This document shows, one piece after another, positions 32,231-38,400 of a stretch of 38,400 nucleotides of DNA. The notes under the pieces were generated by a model. The model had not been told where the DNA came from. It ran no database searches and saw nothing but the letters and a program-made list of their open reading frames with translations. Location of the stretch: assembly GCA_964596535.1 (NCBI GenBank), contig CAZQUR010000017.1:1-38400 (forward strand), given 5' to 3'. Every line of letters begins with the position of its first letter. Position 1 is the stretch's first letter. The translations under genes were made by a program, and so were the position numbers. This stretch comes from GCA-002779465 sp964596535 (GTDB lineage Bacteria; Desulfobacterota; Desulfobacteria; Desulfobacterales; UBA2156).

Positions 32231-33940
32231 ATGCTCACCGAGCTTTTCATTAAAAATTTTGCCATCATCGACGATCTGCACATCCGGTTCGAAGACGGTC
32301 TCACCATATTGACAGGAGAGACCGGGGCCGGAAAATCGATCATCGTTCAGGCTTTCAACCTGATCCTCGGGAACCGGGCCACCGCAAAGATGATCCGCTC
32401 CGGATGCGAAACGGCCGAACTGGAAGCCCTGTTTCATCTGAAACCGGAAAGCGAACGGGTTCAACACGTGGCCAGGGCGGGATACGATACCGCCGAAGGC
32501 CTTTTGCTCAAGCGGGTTATCTCCCAAAACGACCGGCATCGCACGTATATCAACGGCCGACTGGCCACCGTTCAGGTCCTGTCTTCCATCACCGAGAATC
32601 TGGCCAGCATCTCCGGCCAGTTCGCCAGCCAGGGATTACTCAAAGAAGAGCAGCAACTGGAAGCCCTGGACCGGTTCGGGGGGCTCGCGGATTTGAGAAG
32701 GGAAACGGCGGCCCGGTATCAGGAAATCCTTCCCCTTATCGATCAATTGACCCGCCTGGAGGAAAAACAACAGCGCCAGGCGGAGCACATGGAACTTTTA
32801 CGATTTCAAAAGACGGAAATCGAGGGCGCCTCCCCCGTTCCCGGTGAAGACGCCGAATTGGAGCAGGAAAAACAACGACTGAAAAACGCCGAGTTCCTCT
32901 ACCAGGCGGTATATGAGGGGATCGAATCCCTTTACGGCGCGCCCGGCGCAGCCACCGAGCGTCTTATCGAAGTCCAAAAAGGCCTTGAACAGGCCTGCCG
33001 CATTGACGGGTCCTTGAAAGAACGGGTCCAGGGAATCGCCGACGCCGTCTTCCGCCTGGAAGATACGGTCGCCGGGTTGCGGGAGTATTTGAAAGGGATC
33101 CAGATGGATGAAGGCCGCCTGGAGGCCGTGGAATCCCGCCTGGATGTCCTGAACAAGCTGAAACGAAAATACGGGCCGAACCTGAATGCCGTCCTTTCCC
33201 GTCTCAATGCCATCGAAACGGACTTGGCCGGGATCGAAGATCTCCCGGAAAGGATTCAAGAAACAAAAGACCGCCTTTCCGCCCTCCATGAATCCTTGAC
33301 CGCCGCCGCGGGCACCCTGTCTGAAAAAAGGACCCAGGCCGCACGGCGTCTTTCCCGGGCCATGGAAACGGAACTGGCCTCCCTGAAAATGGGGAAAACC
33401 CGGTTTGACGTGGCCTTTTCCCGGTTTCCGGCAGGAAAGGAGACCAGTCCTTATCTTACGATGGACGCCGCCGCAATCCAGGAAACCGGAATCGACCGGA
33501 TCACCTTCATGATCGCCCCGAACGTGGGGGAGGCGTTAAAACCCCTTTCCCAGATCGCCTCCGGCGGGGAGCTGTCCCGGGTGGTCCTCGCCCTCAAAGC
33601 CCTCCTTGCCCAGACCGATTCCCTGGAGACTTTGGTCTTCGACGAAGTGGACGCCGGAATCGGGGGCGGGGTGGCCGAAACGGTGGGAAAGAAACTCCAC
33701 GCCCTTTCCCGATTTCACCAGGTGATCTGCATCACGCATCTGCCACAGATTGCCGTTTACGGAGACCATCATTTCCGAATCGAGAAGACCGTCTCCAAGG
33801 GAAGGACTCGAACCGCCCTCGCCCTCCTTGACAAAGCGGCACGCGTCCGGGAGATCGCCCGAATGCTGGGAGGGGAAAAGATCACCCCGACGACCCTGGA
33901 CCACGCCCGGGAGATGATGGAAAAGGGTGCCGGTGGATGA
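32231..33940 (+). CDS. recN: DNA repair protein RecN
   Basis: A 569-residue SMC-like ATPase that acts in recombinational repair of double-strand breaks. The N-terminus MLTELFIKNFAIIDDLHIRF is typical. Walker A is LTGETGAGKSII, followed by QAFNLILGNRA. The middle (about 160-370) is a long coiled coil of charged heptads. The ABC signature region is LSQIASGGELSRVVLALKAL, and Walker B is LVFDEVDAGIGGGVAETVG. The C-terminus has VICITHLPQIAVYGDHHF. The length is normal for the family (about 555). No good Shine-Dalgarno site is visible before the ATG (CCGGG only). It is followed after 193 nt by a promoter and the FmdB gene. Confidence 0.96.
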   Translation: MLTELFIKNFAIIDDLHIRFEDGLTILTGETGAGKSIIVQAFNLILGNRATAKMIRSGCETAELEALFHLKPESERVQHVARAGYDTAEGLLLKRVISQNDRHRTYINGRLATVQVLSSITENLASISGQFASQGLLKEEQQLEALDRFGGLADLRRETAARYQEILPLIDQLTRLEEKQQRQAEHMELLRFQKTEIEGASPVPGEDAELEQEKQRLKNAEFLYQAVYEGIESLYGAPGAATERLIEVQKGLEQACRIDGSLKERVQGIADAVFRLEDTVAGLREYLKGIQMDEGRLEAVESRLDVLNKLKRKYGPNLNAVLSRLNAIETDLAGIEDLPERIQETKDRLSALHESLTAAAGTLSEKRTQAARRLSRAMETELASLKMGKTRFDVAFSRFPAGKETSPYLTMDAAAIQETGIDRITFMIAPNVGEALKPLSQIASGGELSRVVLALKALLAQTDSLETLVFDEVDAGIGGGVAETVGKKLHALSRFHQVICITHLPQIAVYGDHHFRIEKTVSKGRTRTALALLDKAARVREIARMLGGEKITPTTLDHAREMMEKGAGG

Positions 33941-34057
33941 TGCGGCTTTCACGCGCCGGCTTCCGGCATCGCGCATTCACCGGGGCGGCGGCGTCTTTTT
34001 GCTTAAATGCTTCATGGATGACGGGAGGTTACCCCGGAAAAAAACCCACATGGGTTC

Positions 34058-34086
34058 TTGACAATGCCCGGGCAAAAATAATAAAT
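34058..34086 (+). promoter_or_regulatory. Promoter for the FmdB gene, with adjacent palindrome
   Basis: A consensus TTGACA (34058-34063) is followed 17-18 nt later by an A/T-rich -10 region (ATAAAT at 34081-34086, or TAAATA shifted by one). A 14-bp palindrome, AACCCA-CA-TGGGTT, sits directly upstream (34043-34056) and might bind a regulator. Confidence 0.5.
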
Positions 34087-34133
34087 AGAAAGGTTAATTT
34101 TAGCGAAGCCATCAAGAAAAAAGGAGCCATTGG

Positions 34134-34379
34134 ATGCCCATATATGAATTCAAGTGTTTGAAATGCAACGAAGTGGTAGAAATTTTATTTAAAAACCAAG
34201 AGGATAAAGTTCAACCGGCATGTCCCCGCTGCAAGGGCGAAAACCTTGAACGGGTGTTGAGCACGACCCGTTATGCCATGGGCTCCAACGCAGCCAAGGG
34301 TACCGGCGTCAGTTCCCAGACCCGGTCCTGCCCCAGCGGCAGCTGCACCACCTACGATATTCCCGGGCCGACCCGTTAA
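34134..34379 (+). CDS. FmdB family zinc-ribbon protein
   Basis: An 81-residue protein of the FmdB/CxxC_CXXC_SSSS family. It begins MPIYEFKCLKCNEVVEIL. A second knuckle is CPRCKGENLERVLS, so four cysteines can bind one zinc. The tail is rich in Ser, Gly and Thr, with two more Cys in SCPSGSCTTYD. Family members are thought to be small regulators; no reaction is known. AAGGAG (34121-34126) lies 7 nt upstream of the ATG, and a promoter lies at 34058. A short stem-loop (34381-34399) with no U-run follows the stop. It is distinct from the longer relative at 6001-6354. Confidence 0.88.
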   Translation: MPIYEFKCLKCNEVVEILFKNQEDKVQPACPRCKGENLERVLSTTRYAMGSNAAKGTGVSSQTRSCPSGSCTTYDIPGPTR

Positions 34380-34380
34380 A

Positions 34381-34399
34381 CCGGTGCCGCAGGCATCGG
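34381..34399 (+). terminator. Stem-loop after the FmdB gene
   Basis: CCGGTGCC (34381-34388) pairs with GGCATCGG (34392-34399), with one G-U pair and a 3-nt loop, immediately after the TAA. There is no U-run, so termination would be partial at best and the Fur-FeoA gene may be read through. Confidence 0.3.
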
Positions 34400-34517
34400 T
34401 CCGGCCCCGGGAAAAGCGTACTTCCGGCACCCATGGCCTGGCTGGAAAGGCAAGACCCCGGCCTGTCGCCCATGAAAACCCCGACTTCGACCGGACATCC
34501 CCTTTTGGAAAGCCGCC

Positions 34518-35201
34518 ATGAAACGGATCCACAACCAGGAACAGGAACAGTTCAAGAAACTCTTTGAGTCCGAAAAGATCGATCGTTTCGAAGACCGCCT
34601 CAAGATCCTCGATGTGTTTTTAAGCACCGAGAACCATGTCACCGGTGATGATCTCATGGCCCTTTTAGAGGAAAAGGGGTATCGCTTCGACCCGGAATTT
34701 GTGCGATCGACCCTGCACCTCATGGCCCGATACGGTTTCGCCCATGTCAACCGGTTCGACAACGGGCGGGTGTTATACGAACACCGGCACCTGGGACAGC
34801 ACCACGATCACATGATCTGCACCAAGTGCAAACGGATCATCGAGTTCGAAAATCCCGCCCTGGAAGACCAGCAGATCCAAATCGCCAAGGCCCACGGGTT
34901 CCACCTGCTTCAGCATAAAATGGAGCTATACGGCATCTGCGCGGAATGTCTCAAGGAACGCCAAACCCTTTTGCCCCTGACCATGGCCCGCCAGGGGGAA
35001 CGGCTGATCATCCGGGATCTCTTCGGGGGCGGCACCGCCAGGGCCCGGATCCTGGCCATGGGACTGCGCTTGGGCGACAAAATCGAAGTGGTCTCCAACC
35101 AGGGACAAGGCCAGATGGTCATCGCCGTGGACATGAAACGGTATATCATCGGGAGGGGAATGGCGGAAAAGATCATCTGCGAACCCGCCCGAAAGCATTA
35201 A
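34518..35201 (+). CDS. Fur-family regulator fused to a FeoA domain
   Basis: A 227-residue protein. Residues about 10-145 are a Fur-type repressor: a winged helix (LMALLEEKGYRFDPEFVRSTL), then the metal-site region HLGQHHDHMICTKCKRIIEF, and a second Cys pair in YGICAECLKER. Residues about 150-225 are a FeoA/SH3-like domain (LPLTMARQGERLIIRDLFGG, then ARARILAMGLRLGDKIEVV and the ending GRGMAEKIIC). FeoA normally supports the ferrous-iron permease FeoB. Joined to Fur it may sense iron or bind a partner and so tune repression; this is inference. No FeoB is in the window. GGAAAG lies 7-8 nt before the ATG. The radical SAM gene begins 31 nt downstream. Confidence 0.88.
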   Translation: MKRIHNQEQEQFKKLFESEKIDRFEDRLKILDVFLSTENHVTGDDLMALLEEKGYRFDPEFVRSTLHLMARYGFAHVNRFDNGRVLYEHRHLGQHHDHMICTKCKRIIEFENPALEDQQIQIAKAHGFHLLQHKMELYGICAECLKERQTLLPLTMARQGERLIIRDLFGGGTARARILAMGLRLGDKIEVVSNQGQGQMVIAVDMKRYIIGRGMAEKIICEPARKH

Positions 35202-35232
35202 ACGCCTCACGGGCGCAAACAGAATACATCGG

Positions 35233-36168
35233 ATGCCTTTGCAAAGACCTGCTTATATCGACAGTCACGAAAAAAAGCTTCTCCGAAAAAAGCGGGAGGC
35301 CGCCTTTAAGCTATTGAAATCCTGCGTCCTCTGTCCCCGGCAATGCAAGGTGGACCGATTCTCCGGGGAAACGGGAATCTGCAACACGGGAATCCAGGCG
35401 CACGTGTCAAGCTACAGCCCCCATTTCGGAGAAGAAGCGCCCCTGGTGGGGCAAAAGGGTTCCGGAACCATTTTTTTCACCCACTGCAACCTGTTGTGCA
35501 ATTTCTGCCAGAATTACGATATCAGCCACCAGGGTATGGGAGGGGCCGTCTCGGACCGGGAACTGGCGGCCATGATGATGACCCTCCAGCGGATGGGGTG
35601 TCATAATATCAATTTCGTCACCCCCTCCCACGTGGTCCCCCAGATCCTTTCGGCCCTGGAAATCGCCGTGGAAGACGGCTTGTCCGTCCCTTTGGTCTAC
35701 AACTCCGGGGGATACGACACCGTTTCCACACTCCGGATCCTGGAGGGGATCGTGGACATCTACATGCCGGATTTTAAATTCTGGGACCCCGAAATCGCGG
35801 AAAACGCCTGTGACGCGAAAGACTATCCGGACGTTGCCCGAAAAGCCGTTTCCGAAATGCATCGGCAGGTGGGGGACCTGATCATCGATGCGGAGGGCAT
35901 CGCGGTCCGGGGGGTGTTGCTCCGGCACCTGGTGCTTCCCCGCGGCCTTGCCGGCACCCGGGACATCATGCATTTCATCGCCACGCGGGTATCGAAAGAC
36001 ACCTATGTCAACGTGATGCCCCAGTACCGGCCCTGCGGGCGCGCCGGAGAGATCCCCGAACTGGCGCAGGGCCTTTCCACCCGGGACTTCCAGGCCGCCC
36101 TGGACGCCGCGAAAGCCGAAGGGATTCACCGGCTTGACAGCCGGAGGCGGGTCTTCGTGCTATGGTAA
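35233..36168 (+). CDS. Radical SAM protein, PflA-like (PflX/COG1313 type)
   Basis: A 311-residue radical SAM enzyme. The cluster motif is Cys85-x3-Cys89-x2-Cys92 (THCNLLCNFCQNYDIS). An N-terminal Cys cluster (Cys31, 34, 38, 50: SCVLCPRQCKV and ICNTG) probably binds a second metal site, as in COG1313 proteins related to pyruvate-formate-lyase activases. Later family blocks are VYNSGGYDTVSTLRIL and DIYMPDFKFWDPEIA. The substrate is unknown. The start at 35233 has only a weak Shine-Dalgarno site, so coupling with the Fur-FeoA gene 31 nt upstream is possible. Its stop overlaps the metallophosphatase start by 7 nt. Confidence 0.88.
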   Translation: MPLQRPAYIDSHEKKLLRKKREAAFKLLKSCVLCPRQCKVDRFSGETGICNTGIQAHVSSYSPHFGEEAPLVGQKGSGTIFFTHCNLLCNFCQNYDISHQGMGGAVSDRELAAMMMTLQRMGCHNINFVTPSHVVPQILSALEIAVEDGLSVPLVYNSGGYDTVSTLRILEGIVDIYMPDFKFWDPEIAENACDAKDYPDVARKAVSEMHRQVGDLIIDAEGIAVRGVLLRHLVLPRGLAGTRDIMHFIATRVSKDTYVNVMPQYRPCGRAGEIPELAQGLSTRDFQAALDAAKAEGIHRLDSRRRVFVLW

Positions 36169-36815
36169 CCATGGAATCTCCGGAAAAAATCTTTGCCGTG
36201 GGCGATATCCACGGATGCGCGGACAAGCTTTCGGCCCTGATGGACAAAATCGACCTGGATCCGGTCCGGGACCTTCTGGTTTTCATCGGGGACTACGTGG
36301 ACCGGGGGCCGGCTTCCTACGAAGTGGTCGAGTTTTTAATCGATCTGAAAACCCGTGTTAAAAATGCGGTCTTTATCAAGGGCAATCACGAAGACATGTT
36401 GCTAAAATACCTCTCGGGGCACGACCGGTTCACCTACCTGATGAACGGCGGACAGTCGACCCTGGACAGCTACCTGAAACGCAAAGCCCCGGGGATGCGG
36501 CACCCCATCCCGAAACGTCACCTGGCCTTTTACGACTCCCTGGTCCTGTATCATGAAACCCCGGCGTTTTTGTTCGTCCACGCCGGGATCCGCAAACAAA
36601 TCCCCCTGGAACGGCAGGACGTGGACGATCTGTTGTGGATCCGCAGCGAATTCATCAAATCCGATTATGATTTTAAAAAGCGCGTGGTCTTCGGGCATAC
36701 GCCCTTTCGTCAACCCCTGGTGATGCCCAACAAAATCGGAATCGACACCGGTGCCGTCTACGGAAACAAGCTGACCTGCGTCAAGCTTCCCGACATGGTC
36801 TTTTACCAGGTCTAG
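36162..36815 (+). CDS. Serine/threonine-type metallophosphoesterase
   Basis: A 217-residue phosphatase of the PPP/PrpA superfamily. The di-metal motifs are in order: VGDIHGCADKL, IGDYVDRGP, KGNHEDM, FVHAGI and FGHTPF. It may act on phosphoproteins or on nucleotides such as diadenosine tetraphosphate; the sequence does not decide. The ATG at 36162 overlaps the radical SAM stop (ATGGTAA). A second in-frame ATG three codons later is also possible. The SH3b protein gene follows after 23 nt, with AAAGGAG before its ATG. Confidence 0.88.
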   Translation: MVTMESPEKIFAVGDIHGCADKLSALMDKIDLDPVRDLLVFIGDYVDRGPASYEVVEFLIDLKTRVKNAVFIKGNHEDMLLKYLSGHDRFTYLMNGGQSTLDSYLKRKAPGMRHPIPKRHLAFYDSLVLYHETPAFLFVHAGIRKQIPLERQDVDDLLWIRSEFIKSDYDFKKRVVFGHTPFRQPLVMPNKIGIDTGAVYGNKLTCVKLPDMVFYQV

Positions 36816-36838
36816 CGAGAAACCCGAAAGGAGTCCCG

Positions 36839-37270
36839 ATGAAACGATGTTTTTTCACGATCCTGCTCCTGGTGTTCGCCGCCGCCGCCCTGGCGGCGCC
36901 CCAACGCCTGGCCGTCAACGTTTCCACCGCCAATATCCGGAGCGGCCCGGGAGAAAACTACGCCGTGATTTGGCAGGTCGGAAAATACCATCCCTTTCTG
37001 GTCATCGAAAAATCCGGGCAATGGATCCGGTTTAAGGATTTTGAAAAAGACGAGGGATGGATTCACGAATCCCTTCTGGCGGACATCTCCACCGTCATCA
37101 CCATCAAGGAAAAATGCAATATCCGGTCTGGCCCGGGGACCGGCAATCCCGTGGCCTTCACGGCCGAAAAAGGGGTCCCGTTCAAAGTCCTGGAGAAAAA
37201 AGACAACTGGATTCGTATCGAACACGCCGACGGCGATAAAGGATGGATTTATCACTCGCTGGTCTGGTAG
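36839..37270 (+). CDS. Secreted protein with two SH3b domains
   Basis: A 143-residue protein with a clear signal peptide (FFTILLLVFAAAALA, cleavage probably after ALA-AP). Two bacterial SH3 repeats follow. One is VSTANIRSGPGENYAVIWQ through EGWIHESLL. The other is KEKCNIRSGPGTGNPVAF through KGWIYHSLVW. Such pairs bind cell-wall peptides or act as periplasmic adaptors; no catalytic domain is attached. The Shine-Dalgarno sequence AAAGGAG lies 6-7 nt from the ATG. It is part of the compact plus-strand run from 34518 to 38246. Confidence 0.88.
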   Translation: MKRCFFTILLLVFAAAALAAPQRLAVNVSTANIRSGPGENYAVIWQVGKYHPFLVIEKSGQWIRFKDFEKDEGWIHESLLADISTVITIKEKCNIRSGPGTGNPVAFTAEKGVPFKVLEKKDNWIRIEHADGDKGWIYHSLVW

Positions 37271-37310
37271 CCGCCGGTATGCATCCTTCACAATCCAAGG
37301 GAGAAACACC

Positions 37311-38246
37311 ATGACCATCTATGTTTCGGGGTCCCTGGCCTATGACCGCATCATGGATTTCCCGGGAAGATTCGCCGATCACATCCTCCCGGACAAAATC
37401 CACGTCCTCAATGTCTGCTTCAATGTCAACGGTCTTTCGGAAAAGTTCGGGGGAACAGCCGGAAACATCGCATACAACCTGGCCCTCCTGGAAGAAAAAC
37501 CGTTCATTTTGGCCTCGGCCGGAAAAGATTTTTCGGAATACGAGGCATGGCTCAAGGAAAACGATCTTTCCCTGGAAGGCATCCGGATCATCCCGGAGGA
37601 ATTCACGGCGGGCGCGTACATCACCACGGATTTGGCCGACAACCAGATCACCGGGTTCAACCCGGGCGCCATGCGGTATGCGTCGGAATTTTTCATTTCC
37701 GGTTCCGGCGGCGGCATCGGGATCCTGTCCCCGGGGAACATCGAGGACATGCTCGCCTACAGCCGGGAATTCAAGGCCAAGGAAATCCCGTATATTTTTG
37801 ATCCGGGACAGACCACGTCGGCCATGTCCGGGAAACAGATCCTCGAAATCCTCACGGGGTGCGCCATCTTCATCTCCAACGATTACGAGCTTGAGATGGT
37901 CATGCGCATGACGGCGATGACAAAGGCCGACCTGCTGGCGCGGACGAAACAGGCACTGATCACCACGATGGCGGAAAAGGGCTCCCTGGTCGCCACCCGT
38001 GCAAAAGAAACGCCGATTCCGGCGGTTCCCCCCGAGCGGGTGGTGGACCCCACCGGCGCCGGCGACGCCTACCGGGCCGGTCTGATTAAGGGCCTGGTAA
38101 CCGGAAAGCCCCTCGAGGCCGCCGCCCGGATGGGTTCCACCTGCGCCAGCTACGCCGTGGAATACCGGGGGACCCAGGAGCACCGGTTCACGCCCGAGGA
38201 ATTCCACGCGCGATACACCGCCTTTTTTGATGAAAAGGCGTATTGA
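37311..38246 (+). CDS. PfkB-family carbohydrate kinase
   Basis: A 311-residue ribokinase/adenosine-kinase-like enzyme. The N-terminal substrate region has VSGSLAYDRIMDFPGRF and KFGGTAGNIAYNLALL. The second signature, VVDPTGAGDAYRAGLIKGL, holds the catalytic Asp and anion hole. Similarity to adenosine and sugar kinases of Deltaproteobacteria is evident, but the substrate cannot be named. I use the ATG at 37311, preceded by AAGGGAGA; an overlapping in-frame extension upstream to 37041 lies inside the SH3b gene and is not real. The stop TGA forms part of the TTGACA of the tRNA promoter. Confidence 0.9.
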   Translation: MTIYVSGSLAYDRIMDFPGRFADHILPDKIHVLNVCFNVNGLSEKFGGTAGNIAYNLALLEEKPFILASAGKDFSEYEAWLKENDLSLEGIRIIPEEFTAGAYITTDLADNQITGFNPGAMRYASEFFISGSGGGIGILSPGNIEDMLAYSREFKAKEIPYIFDPGQTTSAMSGKQILEILTGCAIFISNDYELEMVMRMTAMTKADLLARTKQALITTMAEKGSLVATRAKETPIPAVPPERVVDPTGAGDAYRAGLIKGLVTGKPLEAAARMGSTCASYAVEYRGTQEHRFTPEEFHARYTAFFDEKAY

Positions 38247-38271
38247 CAAGACCTCATATTTTCATTAAGAA
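38243..38271 (+). promoter_or_regulatory. Promoter for tRNA-Asn
   Basis: TTGACA (38243-38248) overlaps the kinase stop codon. TAAGAA (38266-38271) follows after 17 nt. The leader to the tRNA 5' end at 38325 would be about 45-50 nt. The -10 match is modest. Confidence 0.45.
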
Positions 38272-38324
38272 TACGATTCTGATCCGATCACGGAATGCCC
38301 GCGGCCGGATCCGGAAAAACCGAA

Positions 38325-38400
38325 TCCCCGGTAGCTCAACAGGCAGAGCGGGTGGCTGTTAACCACTAGGTCGTAGGTTCGAATCCTACCCGGGGAGCCA
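38325..38400 (+). tRNA. tRNA-Asn (anticodon GUU)
   Basis: A complete 76-nt cloverleaf with CCA encoded. The acceptor stem TCCCCGG pairs with CCGGGGA, with discriminator G. The D stem is GCTC/GAGC. The anticodon stem GGTGG/CCACT carries the loop CTGTTAA with GTT at 38358-38360. The T stem GTAGG/CCTAC has the loop TTCGAAT. It ends exactly at the end of the window. Confidence 0.97.

Noticed and set aside
37041..37310. N-terminal extension of the PfkB kinase frame
   Set aside because: It lies inside the SH3b protein gene in another frame. The kinase has its own Shine-Dalgarno site and a canonical start at 37311.
1..38400. Genome-wide reassignment of UGA to an amino acid
   Set aside because: Many complete, well-bounded genes here end in TGA (DUF3786, hgcB, recN, phosphofructokinase, PfkB kinase), so UGA is a normal stop except at the two hairpin-marked sites.
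1..38400. CRISPR arrays, insertion sequences or phage genes
   Set aside because: No regularly spaced repeats, transposase, integrase or structural phage genes were seen; the only repeats are short palindromes.

Overview
The window looks like a chromosomal stretch of an anaerobic, Gram-negative Desulfobacterota bacterium (Desulfobacterales-like). It is GC-rich and carries outer-membrane and LPS genes (KdsD, Kdo transferase, an LpoA-like lipoprotein). It also carries families I associate with sulfate reducers: PxxKW cysteine-rich protein, DUF3786, FmdB-type zinc ribbons, HgcAB and a small dual-CxxC selenoprotein. A 100-base N run at 26804-26903 shows it is a scaffolded draft, possibly a metagenome bin. 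I see no phage, IS element or CRISPR array.

Layout. 197-6354: a DUF3786 gene (+), then minus-strand genes for an AI-2E-type permease, an AEC carrier, a tandem universal stress protein abutting a SulP anion transporter, and a zinc-ribbon protein. 6472-13556: one plus-strand transcription unit behind a good sigma70 promoter. It encodes a 1409-residue PPDK-like protein without the PEP barrel, a long GAPDH-family enzyme, and the mercury-methylation pair hgcA-hgcB. 13569-18551 (minus): argJ, an RsuA/RluB pseudouridine synthase, a nucleotide-sugar dehydrogenase and a long KAS III-like enzyme. 18746-19714 (plus): a small selenoprotein and truA. 19772-23369 (minus): aminotransferase plus CLC channel, and a PxxKW gene behind an attenuator-like leader. 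23639-26007 (plus): kdsD and 6-phosphofructokinase, overlapping. 26128-31978 (minus): PanP-like decarboxylase, LpoA-like lipoprotein, waaA, a response regulator cut by the gap, and a VIT1/CCC1-like membrane protein. 32231-38400 (plus): recN, FmdB zinc ribbon, a Fur-FeoA fusion, radical SAM protein, metallophosphatase, SH3b protein, PfkB sugar kinase and tRNA-Asn.

The main observation is that two reading frames continue through an in-frame UGA, each followed about 20 nt later by a hairpin with bacterial SECIS geometry. One is a small dual-CxxC protein (UGA at 18806). The other is hgcA: its frame begins at 12059, only 20 nt after the GAPDH gene and behind a Shine-Dalgarno sequence, and reads Ser-Cys-UGA-Gly-Gly-Gly-Gly. 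It then enters N-terminal sequence that resembles HgcA homologues but lies upstream of the first AUG after the UGA. The simplest reading is that this HgcA is a selenoprotein with a Cys-Sec pair near its N-terminus. A nonsense mutation or sequencing error remains possible. UGA is otherwise a normal stop here, since many clearly complete genes end with it.
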